Below are positions 7,425 to 15,460 of a stretch of 21,081 bases of DNA, piece by piece (the stretch's first letter is position 1; each line of letters begins with the position of its first letter). Source of the DNA: a virus; IMG/VR virus record IMGVR_UViG_3300036781_000113, positions 1-21,081 of that record, one strand, 5' to 3'. Below the pieces are notes generated by a model. It made no database searches. It was not told where the DNA came from and saw only the letters and a program-made list of their open reading frames with translations. A program made the position numbers and the translations under genes.

Positions 7425-7607
7425 TGTGGCCTCCTGATCTCGGAAAGGGGGAATGCGAGCCTTATTCTCGCGGTTAGCCTGATGCCCGAGATCAAGCGGT
7501 TTTCGGACGAGCCTCGTGTTTACCACCCGAGTAAGTGGGCGCCATCCGTCGCGCGGGGTAGATCGGATAAGTCCTCGCCGTTTATAGGCCGCGATGCGCC
7601 TTACACA
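7425..7607. other. Gap between scaffold and coat genes
   Basis: This 183-nt gap is the longest inside the late gene block. On the coding strand it ends with the strong AGGAGG ribosome binding site of the coat gene. A short inverted pair GCGAG/CTCGC sits around 7456-7472. I see no clear -35/-10 pair and no stem plus U-tract terminator. It may hold an extra coat promoter or an mRNA processing site, but nothing in the sequence proves either. Confidence 0.4.
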
Positions 7608-8447
7608 CTAATACCAGCCGCGAGCCGCAGCCTTCTTATCGAACTCGCCGCTGAAATCATCCATTGGCATCTTTTCGAGGTCCACAACCGGAGTTGCCGA
7701 CCCGCCAACGGGCTTAATCGGTGCCGGTGCCTTGGAAACGACCCGAGGCGCGGCTTTCTTGGCAGCGACTTCCATCGCAATACGGGTCATCGCCGCAACA
7801 CCACGGGATGACTGGCCAGACTGCATATCGCGATAGATTGCAGCCGCTTGGTCGGGGTTGTTACCAAGATAGTATAGCACGTCGGCCGGCGCGCCGGTCG
7901 CCAGCGCCGCCTCGCGGAACTCATGCGAGTTGACGGCGCCAATCATTCGCAGCGGCTCCATCGCCGTCTCGAAATCCTTATAAGCGGCCTTTCCGTCATC
8001 AACCGCCTTGTTGCACGCCTCGTCATGGGCGCGCTGGGCGGCAATCGAAACCGCGCGGCGTTCAATCTCGCTCTCCGGCACATATCCGGGCTGCGGCAAT
8101 GGGGGCACCACGCCTTCGACCGGGGCTTGCCCCTTTCGCAAAGCCTCAATCGTAGCCTGCAAAACTTCATTCTGCTTGCGGGCTTCCTCGGCTACCCGCT
8201 GCGCTTCGTGGCGCTTCCCGCTTTCTTCGGCCAACCGATCCTTCAGCCACGAAGGCATCGGAGCCTTCTTCGTCTCAGGCTCGGCTATCGGCTCGGCCGG
8301 TGACTCAGGTTCCGCTACGGCCTCAACAACAGGCTCCTCGGCCGCAGCCTCAACGACAGGAGCCGGCGCGACTGGCTCAGGCACGGCCTCTTTCGGAGGC
8401 ATCGTCGAAACCACACCGTCGTCCAAGCCTTCTTCATAAGATGCCAT
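7608..8447 (-). CDS. Scaffolding protein, P22 gp8-like
   Basis: A 279-aa protein that directly precedes the coat gene, as the scaffold does in P22 (303 aa). Residues about 17-60 are a Pro/Glu/Ala/Val low-complexity segment. Residues 66-105 (SWLKDRLAEESGKRHEAQRV, continuing to LQATIEALRKG) form a likely coiled coil. After a Pro-rich link a helical body follows, with HDEACNKAVDDGKAAYKDFE and PADVLYYLGNNPDQAAAIYR. The last 25 residues form a short helix with basic residues (DFSGEFDKKAAARGWY), like the coat-binding end of scaffolds. A GAGGGG Shine-Dalgarno lies 6 nt before ATG 8447. Scaffolds are poorly conserved, so the call rests on gene order, length, coiled coil and composition. Confidence 0.78.
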   Translation of the reverse strand: MASYEEGLDDGVVSTMPPKEAVPEPVAPAPVVEAAAEEPVVEAVAEPESPAEPIAEPETKKAPMPSWLKDRLAEESGKRHEAQRVAEEARKQNEVLQATIEALRKGQAPVEGVVPPLPQPGYVPESEIERRAVSIAAQRAHDEACNKAVDDGKAAYKDFETAMEPLRMIGAVNSHEFREAALATGAPADVLYYLGNNPDQAAAIYRDMQSGQSSRGVAAMTRIAMEVAAKKAAPRVVSKAPAPIKPVGGSATPVVDLEKMPMDDFSGEFDKKAAARGWY

Positions 8448-8458
8448 AAATTGCCCCT

Positions 8459-8809
8459 CTATTGGATGATGAGCCGAGACGAAGCGCCCTGTTCACAGAA
8501 GGCTTCGTAAATCTCGTCTTTCAGGAATTGGTGAACCGGATCGTTTTCGTGCGCTTGAGCATCTTGGAGCATACCAGCTAGAATCTCTTTGGCCGCTGGC
8601 AGAAAGCTCGCCCAATTCAGCTTGACGTACTTATAGACGCCGATCTTGCCCCAATGGGCGCGAAACTCTTTGGTTCTGTGGTTGTCCTCGTAGAACGCGC
8701 CGCAGATTTCCTCGGCCGTCTTGCGAAACAGCGTCGGGATGTCCTCGGGGAGCGCGTGCTTTTCAAGGACGTTCGAGAAATCGTAGTCGCGTTGGGGGAG
8801 GGGTTTCAT
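8459..8809 (-). CDS. Conserved small protein between portal and scaffold, function unknown
   Basis: A 116-aa acidic, helical protein. Visible features are an N-terminal YDFSNVLEKHALPEDIPTLF stretch, an aromatic middle (HWGKIGVYKYVKLNWASFLP) and the C-terminal helices KEILAGMLQDAQAHENDPVH and FLKDEIYEAFCEQG. There is no signal peptide, membrane span or enzyme motif. Its ATG overlaps the portal stop as ATGA, and it ends 12 nt before the scaffold start, so it is made with the head proteins. A head-assembly accessory role is likely from position alone. I do not recognise a named family. Confidence 0.65.
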   Translation of the reverse strand: MKPLPQRDYDFSNVLEKHALPEDIPTLFRKTAEEICGAFYEDNHRTKEFRAHWGKIGVYKYVKLNWASFLPAAKEILAGMLQDAQAHENDPVHQFLKDEIYEAFCEQGASSRLIIQ

Positions 8810-10935
8810 TGCGAACCTGAGTTCATCATATCAATGGTCGGCGCATTGGCCGTCACTATAGCAGACAAATTATCATTTAGCATAGTCTGCAAGGTTTCAT
8901 CAACAACTGGCTTGATGTCGTTGTCCCCCAACTCCGGCTGCGCGTTGCTAATCGCTGTAATGCGCCGGGTGTGGCTGTCATAGACATCAATATCCTTCTG
9001 CTCGTCCTTACCCCTGATCTTGATCGCGTCTTCCGCCGCCTTCTTCGTCAGTTCGGCAACGATATGCATCAAATTCTGGTTCTGCTGCTGCAATTGCGCC
9101 ATTTGCGCCTGCAACTGCGGCGGGGGAGCCTCCCCCAATGCCTGCGGGGGAACCATACGTTTCAGTCGCTTGGCCAACTCGTCAGCCATCGGGAAATCGC
9201 AGACTTTCATCAGCAAGTCGCCGGCAATCGTCACCAAATCCTTATTGGCCGCCATTAACTGCGTCAGCGCGTTGTATGCTTCCTGCCGCTTGGTGGCGTA
9301 GTCCGGGCCGATGTCCGCCTCTACGTCGTAGGTGCCGACGTTGGGGTTGAAAATGGACCGCACCGCCTGCCCCTCAGCCGCCTGCTTGCTGAAATACGCC
9401 TGCTGCGCCTGCGGGTCGATCTGGACTTCCTCTTCGGAATCGTCTTCCGCCATGATCTTGATGATGCGGGGAGTGTCATAAATCTTGGGGATCAAATCAA
9501 TCAGGATTTTTCCCGTGAACCGGATGGCGGTGGCTAGCCCGTCGTTGAAATGGTACGTCGCATTGTCGCCCTGCGCCTGTCGCTCCTGAATGGCACGGCC
9601 CGATTTGGCGTTTTCGTTCTCACCCAACTGGGCCTGATACTGGCCCGTCACCATCATCATTTCCTGCTGGGCGATTTCCATGCCTTTGATGAGGGCTTCG
9701 GGCAGATTAGGCGGGGCAACACGCTCTGGCGTGGGGTAGGCACGGCCACCCTCATCGTCCCACGACTTCCACGGCAGAAACGCTGGGTTGCTCACATTCG
9801 ACTTGGCCCAAACCGCTTCGTTGCCCTCAATCGAGGCCGGGTCCAGAATCCACGGCGACTTGGGCTGCAACGCCACGGACTCGGTCGTCGCACTCGCCCA
9901 GTAGTTATACTGCCGCTGGGCATCCTTCATCGGACGAACGTGGCCCTTGCGGTCCAGTTGCTTCTCGACGATGGTTTCCTCTCCTACCGCCCGCACGATG
10001 GGGACGTAGATGCCCGGCCAGTCGCGCTTGTCCAGAACCTTCTCGCCGGCAATCGTGAACCACTCGATCTTGTTTTCGATAATCTCCCGCTCTTTGTAAT
10101 CAAGGCTGTCCTTGATTTGTTCAAGCCCCTCTTTCGGGAACTTGGACAGGCGGATGGTCTGCATCTCGCCGGTCTGAGGGTTTCGAGCCCGGACCAGCTT
10201 GTCTTTCTTCGGCAGCACGCGGAAATACTCAACCACCCGCACATGGTCTTCCGCCAGCCACGCCGCGTCATCAGCACCGCCTAAAGCTGCGCCTGCCGAA
10301 ATCTCCTTGTGCTCGGGATACTTGCTGCGAAATTCGTCCTTTGGCATGTCGTCGAAGACAAAGCCAAATCGCGCGTCGGAGCCGTCTTCCTCGTTGATGT
10401 CGGGGTCCAACAGGATCGTGGTCGGGTCTTTCACGCGGCGAATGTAGATTTCCTGATCGAAAGTCTCCGGCCCCAGATGGTCAGTCACAACGCGCCAATA
10501 GCCGATGCCCGTCCTGATCTGAAACCGCGAGGCCGTCATATAGGCGTTCTGCGCGCGCGAAATGTATTCGATATGCCGAACGATGCCCTCGAAAACCTGC
10601 GCTGCCTCGTAAGTCGCGCCGTTGCCGGTCGGGCGGATGTTCACGCTGGGCTTGTTCTTGCGCGCCTCATTCTCGATCTGAAGGCAATGCACCCGCGTCT
10701 TGTTCAACGTCAGATACGGCTTGCGCTGCACCTCGCGGTCATTGCGCACGTCGTCTGGCCACTGCCAGCCGTTGTCGGGGTCGCCATTGACGAATTTAAG
10801 GTCGGACGCTGCCCGTGTGCGGGTTTCGGCCTCCCATGCCATTGCGCGCCGAAAACGCGACCGGGCCTCACGGATGACTTGCTCGTCGCCCGTAAACCCG
10901 GCCGTGTCTTCGTCTTCACCTACTATGTCGGTCAT
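8806..10935 (-). CDS. Portal protein, P22 gp1-like
   Basis: The 709-aa product is near the P22 portal in length (725 aa) and has its family signatures. These include FRRAMAWEAETRTRAASDLKFVNG at residues about 28-51 (quoted in outline), RKPYLTLNKTRVHCLQIENE, ARKNKPSVNIRP, and ISRAQNAYMTASRFQIRTGI followed by GYWRV. IYIRRVKDPTTILLDPD marks the wing domain. The region LGENENAKSGRAIQERQAQG is the conserved stem/crown part. From about residue 604 a Gln-rich coiled coil (QLQAQMAQLQQQNQNLMHIV) matches the C-terminal barrel helices that reach into the head. The dodecamer is the packaging channel and binds the terminase. It overlaps its neighbours by 4 nt on both sides. Confidence 0.92.
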   Translation of the reverse strand: MTDIVGEDEDTAGFTGDEQVIREARSRFRRAMAWEAETRTRAASDLKFVNGDPDNGWQWPDDVRNDREVQRKPYLTLNKTRVHCLQIENEARKNKPSVNIRPTGNGATYEAAQVFEGIVRHIEYISRAQNAYMTASRFQIRTGIGYWRVVTDHLGPETFDQEIYIRRVKDPTTILLDPDINEEDGSDARFGFVFDDMPKDEFRSKYPEHKEISAGAALGGADDAAWLAEDHVRVVEYFRVLPKKDKLVRARNPQTGEMQTIRLSKFPKEGLEQIKDSLDYKEREIIENKIEWFTIAGEKVLDKRDWPGIYVPIVRAVGEETIVEKQLDRKGHVRPMKDAQRQYNYWASATTESVALQPKSPWILDPASIEGNEAVWAKSNVSNPAFLPWKSWDDEGGRAYPTPERVAPPNLPEALIKGMEIAQQEMMMVTGQYQAQLGENENAKSGRAIQERQAQGDNATYHFNDGLATAIRFTGKILIDLIPKIYDTPRIIKIMAEDDSEEEVQIDPQAQQAYFSKQAAEGQAVRSIFNPNVGTYDVEADIGPDYATKRQEAYNALTQLMAANKDLVTIAGDLLMKVCDFPMADELAKRLKRMVPPQALGEAPPPQLQAQMAQLQQQNQNLMHIVAELTKKAAEDAIKIRGKDEQKDIDVYDSHTRRITAISNAQPELGDNDIKPVVDETLQTMLNDNLSAIVTANAPTIDMMNSGSQ

Positions 10936-11549
10936 TCATTCCCAATGTGATTAGGCGGGTGATCAGGCTGAGGCTGCGGACCAAACTCTTTATACGGGTC
11001 GTCTTCGGCAGGCTGCGAATGCACTTCCTCACCGCGCTGTTCGAGCTCGACCTCATCGCCTTCCAACACAGGTGCGGGCTGCTCAGGCCCATTCACCGGC
11101 ATATCGGTGTGCTCGACAGGCGTAGCGGGCGGCCCATAAGTCTGCGCCGACAATGCCTGATTGCGACTCGACTTAGCCCCGATCACGCTGTCGTGCGCAT
11201 CCATCTGGAACCCGCGCGTGGCGTTTTTGTGCTCATCGTCGAGATCATGCCACGTCTCGTCCGACTTGGTCCGATTGCCCAAAAGCCCCGTCTTGTTGCC
11301 GCCCAACTCTTCACGCTCCGAGTCGGTCAAATCACGCACGCGCCAGCCACGCTCGACCATACCCAGCGCGTGGTCAAAGTCGGTACCGTCATACAAAATC
11401 CAGGTATCTGTGTCGGGAATGCGCTTGAAAACATGGTTGCCATCGCCCGATGTCATTTCGACATGCGAATCGAAATCGTCGATATTCACCAGCACGTCAC
11501 GCCCACGAAGGCGAGAGGCAATGGTCTGACGCTGAATAGATACGGCCAT
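10932..11549 (-). CDS. Unknown protein between terminase and portal genes
   Basis: A 205-aa protein. The first 70 residues look folded: RLRGRDVLVNIDDFDSHVEM, FKRIPDTDTWILYDGTDFDH and GMVERGWRVRDLTDSEREEL. The remainder is polar and Pro/Glu/Gln-rich (EQPAPVLEGDEVELEQRG onward), so probably disordered. No catalytic motif, signal peptide or membrane segment is seen. A GGAGA Shine-Dalgarno lies 6 nt before ATG 11549 but is caught in a perfect hairpin (11550-11564). The stop overlaps the portal start as ATGA. It may be a minor head component or assembly factor; the sequence does not decide. Confidence 0.65.
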   Translation of the reverse strand: MAVSIQRQTIASRLRGRDVLVNIDDFDSHVEMTSGDGNHVFKRIPDTDTWILYDGTDFDHALGMVERGWRVRDLTDSEREELGGNKTGLLGNRTKSDETWHDLDDEHKNATRGFQMDAHDSVIGAKSSRNQALSAQTYGPPATPVEHTDMPVNGPEQPAPVLEGDEVELEQRGEEVHSQPAEDDPYKEFGPQPQPDHPPNHIGNE

Positions 11550-11564
11550 GGTAGGTCTCCTACC
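11550..11564 (-). promoter_or_regulatory. Hairpin over the ribosome binding site of the 11549 gene
   Basis: The message reads GGTAGG-AGA-CCTACC and then directly ATG. It is a perfect six-base stem with a three-base loop touching the start codon. The Shine-Dalgarno AGGAGA lies inside stem and loop, so folding would hide it. The structure is seen directly, its effect on translation is inferred. Confidence 0.5.
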
Positions 11565-11581
11565 CTAGGGGTGGTCTAGGA

Positions 11582-11953
11582 TTAAGCGGCCGAAGCGGTG
11601 TCTGGTTCCCTAAGCTCGGTAAGCTCATGCCAACGTCGCCACAGAACCGCATCATCATAAGAAATGTGCTCTCCCTTCGCCGCGCAGATAGCCTTGCGGA
11701 AATGTAGCTGGGTAAGAACCTGGGGATCATCCCCCACCTCAGATAGGAAAATGGCGCCACCCAAATTCAAGATCATCGCTTTCAACCGCTCTGGCGGAAG
11801 GTGTTCCCCGTCGAATTGGGCGTGGAAGTTTCCTGCGTGCAGCAGAATAATTGGCTTTCCCTCGTCATCCTTGCCACGGCGCGGGATGATGTATTCAGGA
11901 AGCCAGTTCTTAAACGGACATTCATTCCAAACCGGCACGTCTTCAACTAGCAT
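11582..11953 (-). CDS. Unknown protein downstream of the large terminase gene
   Basis: I start this gene at ATG 11953, giving 123 aa, because GGGGAG lies six bases upstream and the start sits just after the terminase stop. An ATG at 11971 would add six residues inside the terminase end. The protein has an acidic N-terminus (MLVEDVPVWNECPFKNWLPE), a beta stretch GKPIILLHAGNFHAQFDGEH and a helical C-terminal half with HFRKAICAAKGEHISYDDAV and WRRWHEL. No family is recognised. It is clearly part of the head operon by spacing. It could be a small packaging or head-completion accessory; function unknown. Confidence 0.6.
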   Translation of the reverse strand: MLVEDVPVWNECPFKNWLPEYIIPRRGKDDEGKPIILLHAGNFHAQFDGEHLPPERLKAMILNLGGAIFLSEVGDDPQVLTQLHFRKAICAAKGEHISYDDAVLWRRWHELTELREPDTASAA

Positions 11954-11955
11954 AT

Positions 11956-13557
11956 TCAACTCCCCATCCATCCTTGCGCCAACGGCATATCGCCCGACCA
12001 AGCGGGCTTCTTCTCAGTCTTCCTGATAAATCCGCGCTCCCGAACATGCCATGCCATCACGATGGCGTCGGCTTCGTCGGGGGAGCTTCCCAATCTAGTC
12101 CTAATTTCTTCTTTGGACTCGATCTGTATCTTGCCGCGCTGATATTTCCACCGCGCCGCCGACAGTTGCGCTAGTATCCTGTCACCAGGCGGCAGCGCAA
12201 CATCCTCTTTCTCCAAGGCTTTCCGAAAATCCCAATACATCTTGGCGCGAAGATTGACAAAGCCTAGCAGCGTCTCGCTATCCATGCCGTCAGCACCGGC
12301 AGAAAAGACAATGGCGCTCGCTGTAATCTGGTGGTGCGTCTTGAGGTGATCCCTTGCCGAGCCGCCCCATCCGCCAGTCGTATCGATAGCAATCGCCGCG
12401 CCGTGGGTTCTGGCGGCCAGAATAAGATTGGCGACTGAGGGGCCGTCTGGTGTCTCGCCACCCGGATAGGACTTTACCTTGCCGAACAGGTTAACGTCGT
12501 ACAGTGGCACCAAGCATGTCTTGTCTGAGCCACCCTGCGCGACATCCACACCGAGCGACCGCATAATTGCTTTGCCGGGCTCTTTCCAACGGAGTTGGGC
12601 CTTCCTTAAAAGGTCTGATGGCAACACTTGCCATTCGTGGTCTTCTTGTCCCGCGAGAAAGCTACCGTTGAGAAGCTGCGAACGGAGGGGTTCGGGCTTG
12701 GACTGAATTTGAGCCCGGTAATTTGTATCCTTTAAGTAGGGATTATCATCTAGCCGGCTGGGTATAAAAGTCCTGCTCAGCGGTTTTGTCACTTCGTTGT
12801 GGTGCGGTCGGAAATCAATCTCTTCCTGCGTTGCAAGCCGCCAAGTCCAGTCTTCATTCACCCAAACAGGCTCAGGCCCGTCAACCCATATGGATTTCAG
12901 TTCCTCTTTATTTCCAACCAGCACGGCCCACCGCAATTCACCGTATTTAGCGGGCTGGGGAAAGAAAGGGTCAACCCACGGGGCAAACCACTCAATTAGA
13001 TATGTGCCCTCGCCGGCGATGGGCGGATTGCTTGCCAGAATTGCGCGGCACCGATGTCCGTTGGCCGACCGCAGCCAACCCAACACGAAATCGATCTTGA
13101 AAGGGTTAATCTGCGCTGCCTCGTCGATACAGACCAGATCGTGATCCCGGCCTTGCCAAGACCTTTCCGCGCCCGGCGCAGCCAAATGACCGCATTCGAT
13201 ATAGCGCCCGTCAGTCGTTGTTAGCTGCTTAAGGTTCGAGTTCATCTTGACGGGATTAGGACAGAGTTCCGTAAGCCTACCCCAGAAACCGTTAAGATCA
13301 GATGACTGACTTCTAAATACAACCGTGCGATAATGTTCGGTTAACGCAAGTCCGCAAAGTAAATCCGTTTTCCCACCACCCACGGAACCTCCGAAAAGTA
13401 GCATATCTGCTTGGCTTAATTGGGCAGAAAGCTGCGGTCCAGGAGTCGCCAACCACGGTTTACTTAATTCAGGTGCAAGTAACTTATCCAAATCGGCAAG
13501 CTGATCTGCGCTAAGCTCTGCGATTAGTTCGTCTAGCTTGTCGAGAACGCTGGTCAC
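11956..13557 (-). CDS. terL: Terminase large subunit (packaging ATPase/nuclease)
   Basis: The 533-aa protein is the DNA-packaging motor. In the ATPase half, Walker A is GGSVGGGKT (residues 56-64), Walker B is LVCIDEAAQ (141-149, with D145 and catalytic E146), and the coupling motif is ILASNPP (173-179). The C-terminal RNase H-like nuclease has its acidic residues in SLGVDVAQGGSDKT (D338), AIAIDTTGGWG (D392) and SSPDEADAIVMAWH (D494/D497). It works with the small subunit upstream and docks on the portal encoded downstream, filling the head and cutting the concatemer. The start is GTG at 13557, overlapping the small-subunit stop as GTGA. All key residues are present, so it should be active. Confidence 0.95.
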   Translation of the reverse strand: MTSVLDKLDELIAELSADQLADLDKLLAPELSKPWLATPGPQLSAQLSQADMLLFGGSVGGGKTDLLCGLALTEHYRTVVFRSQSSDLNGFWGRLTELCPNPVKMNSNLKQLTTTDGRYIECGHLAAPGAERSWQGRDHDLVCIDEAAQINPFKIDFVLGWLRSANGHRCRAILASNPPIAGEGTYLIEWFAPWVDPFFPQPAKYGELRWAVLVGNKEELKSIWVDGPEPVWVNEDWTWRLATQEEIDFRPHHNEVTKPLSRTFIPSRLDDNPYLKDTNYRAQIQSKPEPLRSQLLNGSFLAGQEDHEWQVLPSDLLRKAQLRWKEPGKAIMRSLGVDVAQGGSDKTCLVPLYDVNLFGKVKSYPGGETPDGPSVANLILAARTHGAAIAIDTTGGWGGSARDHLKTHHQITASAIVFSAGADGMDSETLLGFVNLRAKMYWDFRKALEKEDVALPPGDRILAQLSAARWKYQRGKIQIESKEEIRTRLGSSPDEADAIVMAWHVRERGFIRKTEKKPAWSGDMPLAQGWMGS

Positions 13558-14093
13558 TCGTCTGTAGACCTTGCTGCGAGCAATTTAGCCAGTGCGGCGC
13601 GGCGTTGCTCGGCCGTCACCATATTAACTTCTAAGGGCGCCCCATCCACCCCACTAACTTCCTTCCGCGCCACCTCCACATATTCCCGGCTCATGCGCGG
13701 CAGCATGTATTTGCGCGTGTCGATCCGCAACTTGGACCGCTGAATGTGATCGACGTTGAGCTTCGCCTCGCCACCGTCGCCTTCAACGAAATCATTGGTG
13801 CCGTCGTCGGCAATCTCAAGCATCTGGTCAAACAGGAAATCTGCCCTGATCTTGCGGGCGACTTCATACTCGGCTCGCAGCGCTACTTGCGCGGGATCGG
13901 CTAGCCACTTGCGGAATGTGTTGTGATTGGCGAGGCCGTTCTTGCCGAATATCTGGCTCGTAGGCTTGCCCTGCGCATACAAATCGAGAATGCGTGCCAT
14001 CATGTCAGGCCGCGTGCCAACACCCGGAAAGGTTCTTTCGTTGTTGAAAGTCCCTATGCCGGGTGCTTTGTATCCTTTTGGCTCGCGCGCCAT
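13554..14093 (-). CDS. terS: Terminase small subunit, Sf6-like
   Basis: The 179-aa protein has an N-terminal helix-turn-helix region (RPDMMARILDLYAQGKPTSQ, then IFGKNGLANHNTFRKWLADP), suited to recognising the packaging site. The middle is the characteristic Sf6-type signature RADFLFDQMLEIADDGTNDF and, later, VDHIQRSKLRIDTRKYMLPR, which forms the oligomer core. The C-terminal AEQRRAALAKLLAARS helix may reach the large subunit. An AGGG Shine-Dalgarno lies before ATG 14093. Gene order (directly before the large subunit with a 4-nt overlap) fits. It selects phage DNA for packaging, and the pac or cos site was not located. Confidence 0.85.
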   Translation of the reverse strand: MAREPKGYKAPGIGTFNNERTFPGVGTRPDMMARILDLYAQGKPTSQIFGKNGLANHNTFRKWLADPAQVALRAEYEVARKIRADFLFDQMLEIADDGTNDFVEGDGGEAKLNVDHIQRSKLRIDTRKYMLPRMSREYVEVARKEVSGVDGAPLEVNMVTAEQRRAALAKLLAARSTDE

Positions 14094-14104
14094 GTGTTAC
14101 CCTA

Positions 14105-14593
14105 CTATCGAATCCGATACCAGACCAAGGTGGCGGCATTGTATTTGTAGGCCACGCCGACGTTGGCGACCAAGGCAGTTACCGCCGCATTGATGGTCGT
14201 GCCCGCCGAAGGAGTCAGCGTCAACGCCGTCTGCGTCTGCGTCGAATAGATCGCGAGTTCCTGCCGGTCAACCGGGTTGGCAGGAAAAACAATCGTACCC
14301 GTCGCCAGCGTGCCAGCCGGGGTAATCTCGATCACCGACGTGGGATTGACGGCCGTGATGGTGAAGGCGGTGACCGGCGTCGACTGCTGAAGGGCACCGA
14401 AGCCCAACTGAAACGGCGTCAGATAGCCCGTCTGCGGGTTGGCGCCATTGGGATATTCAGTGTCGGCCGGAATGCGCTCGTTGCCCGTGTAGGAGCCGAT
14501 TGCGGGCAGGCCGGGGAAGAGACCCTGACCAGACTGTGCGAAGGCGGGGAGAGCGAGGGAGATGAGAGCGGCAGAGAGGAGGAGTTTGCGCAT
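14105..14593 (-). CDS. Signal-peptide-bearing phage structural protein, function unknown
   Basis: A 162-aa protein with an evident Sec signal peptide: MRKLLLSAALISLALPAFA followed by QSGQG, with the AFA cleavage site after residue 19. The mature part begins GLFPGLPAIGSYTGNERIPA and continues into a beta module. The strands are VIEITPAGTLATGTIVFPAN, ELAIYSTQTQTALTLTPSAG and TTINAAVTALVANVGVAYKY, ending TLVWYRIR. That end resembles the decoration-like module of the protein at 5349-5768. The signal resembles that of the tailspike at the left edge (MRK start, A-Q-S cleavage region). It lies just before the terminase genes. Export, membrane tethering or a fake signal used for virion assembly are all open. 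Confidence 0.65.
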   Translation of the reverse strand: MRKLLLSAALISLALPAFAQSGQGLFPGLPAIGSYTGNERIPADTEYPNGANPQTGYLTPFQLGFGALQQSTPVTAFTITAVNPTSVIEITPAGTLATGTIVFPANPVDRQELAIYSTQTQTALTLTPSAGTTINAAVTALVANVGVAYKYNAATLVWYRIR

Positions 14594-14607
14594 CGTTGGA
14601 GTTCCTT

Positions 14608-15000
14608 TTAGGCGGAGAGATAAGCAAGGTCGTAACGCAAATCATATGTATCCGTCATGACTTGATACATCAGAATTGTTCGGATTATCAGATTTCCGAG
14701 GGCTGTATGGATTGCTACCACTTGATTAGGTAGGATAAGCGGGACGCATTGGATGCGCCGTTCTGGAATTTGTTTAACGATGCCTTCAGCTATCTTCACT
14801 TTCCGTACTTCGGCGTCCGGCGCATCGAAGGGCAATGAAGCACCGATCTGCGTTTTTGGCATATTGTCGGAAAAAACATCGGTAGAAGGCTTATCCACGA
14901 TAATTTTATTGGATTCCATCTGCCTATAAATCATGCCGGCCATTTTGTGACCCTCGGCAAGAATATCAACGTGATGTGGAAAGCGGGGATCGCTACTCAA
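14608..15000 (-). CDS. Unknown small protein, start uncertain
   Basis: The frame ends at 14608 and is clearly coding through MAGMIYRQMESNKIIVDKPS, EVRKVKIAEGIVKQIPERRI, LPNQVVAIHTALGNLIIRT and MYQVMTDTYDLRYDLAYL. I place the start at TTG 15000 (130 aa), because it overlaps the upstream stop by 4 nt (TTGA) like other junctions here. It also follows a GGGGA, and the added DPRFPHHVDILAEGHK reads as protein. ATG at 14943 (111 aa) has GAGGG seven bases upstream and is a good alternative. A longer start at 15057 would run 60 nt into the neighbour and is unlikely. No domain is recognised. Confidence 0.55.
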   Translation of the reverse strand: MSSDPRFPHHVDILAEGHKMAGMIYRQMESNKIIVDKPSTDVFSDNMPKTQIGASLPFDAPDAEVRKVKIAEGIVKQIPERRIQCVPLILPNQVVAIHTALGNLIIRTILMYQVMTDTYDLRYDLAYLSA

Positions 15001-15245
15001 TACTTTCCCCGCTCGCGCCACTCTTCCTTGCCCTCGGCTGACATACAATCCCGACACTTACACCCAGCCGCGTGCATACCCATGGCGCGATTGGCGGCGG
15101 CGTCGATTTTCGCCTCGGTGGCGTTGGTCATCCAGCCGTCGGACTTCATTTTGCTGGACGCTGCGGCAATCTTGCTCGCGTTGGATGGGCCGTCTTTGGG
15201 CATGGGGCGGAGCGGAGGGGATTTCTTGTCGGTGGGGGATTTCAT
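14997..15245 (-). CDS. Small basic protein with CxCxxC-like motif
   Basis: An 82-aa, Lys/Ala-rich protein. The first half is polar (MKSPTDKKSPPLRPMPKDGP), followed by helical NASKIAAASSKMKSD and NATEAKIDAAANRAMGMHAA. Near the C-terminus GCKCRDCMSAEG holds three cysteines (C62, C64 and C67) plus an upstream His, a possible metal site. The EAKIDRAA-type helix resembles the C-terminus of the 66-aa protein at 15457-15657 (EEAKIDRAADKVLKK), hinting that the two share an element. It is coupled to both neighbours by 4-nt overlaps. Function unknown. Confidence 0.6.
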   Translation of the reverse strand: MKSPTDKKSPPLRPMPKDGPSNASKIAAASSKMKSDGWMTNATEAKIDAAANRAMGMHAAGCKCRDCMSAEGKEEWRERGKY

Positions 15246-15460
15246 GCGGCACTCTTTTCGGGATAGGGAAAGTGCGCGTCAACAAGATCGCGAACAAGGA
15301 CATTCACGAGGTATTGAATCTTATCGTCCGAGAACGATTGATAATTGTTGATATAGCGGAAAAACCGACCACCTCTTGGAACCCGCATAACTACGCGCAG
15401 ATCAGCACCATTTGCCATGGGCTCGACTTCGAAAACGGGCAAATCCAGATCAGGTATCAT
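15242..15460 (-). CDS. Unknown 72-aa protein
   Basis: A short, mostly soluble protein with acidic ends: MIPDLDLPVFEVEPMANG, a basic beta strand ADLRVVMRVPRGGRFFRYIN, then a helix DDKIQYLVNVLVRDLVDAHF. ATG 15460 overlaps the upstream stop as ATGA, and its own stop overlaps the next start in the same way, so it belongs to the tightly coupled block between the NusG-like gene and the terminase. No family is recognised. Its size and neighbours are typical of small regulatory or inhibitory phage proteins, but that is only context. Confidence 0.6.
   Translation of the reverse strand: MIPDLDLPVFEVEPMANGADLRVVMRVPRGGRFFRYINNYQSFSDDKIQYLVNVLVRDLVDAHFPYPEKSAA

Noticed and set aside
7425-7526. Upstream start (7526) for the coat protein
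   Set aside because: The added 34 residues do not resemble the coat family, and GTG 7424 has a perfect AGGAGG five bases before it.
5973-7811. Long plus-strand frames (232 and 377 codons) over the AT-hook, coat and scaffold genes
   Set aside because: They are antisense to well-supported head genes. Their Arg/His/Gly-rich products are typical of the reverse frame of GC-rich coding sequence.
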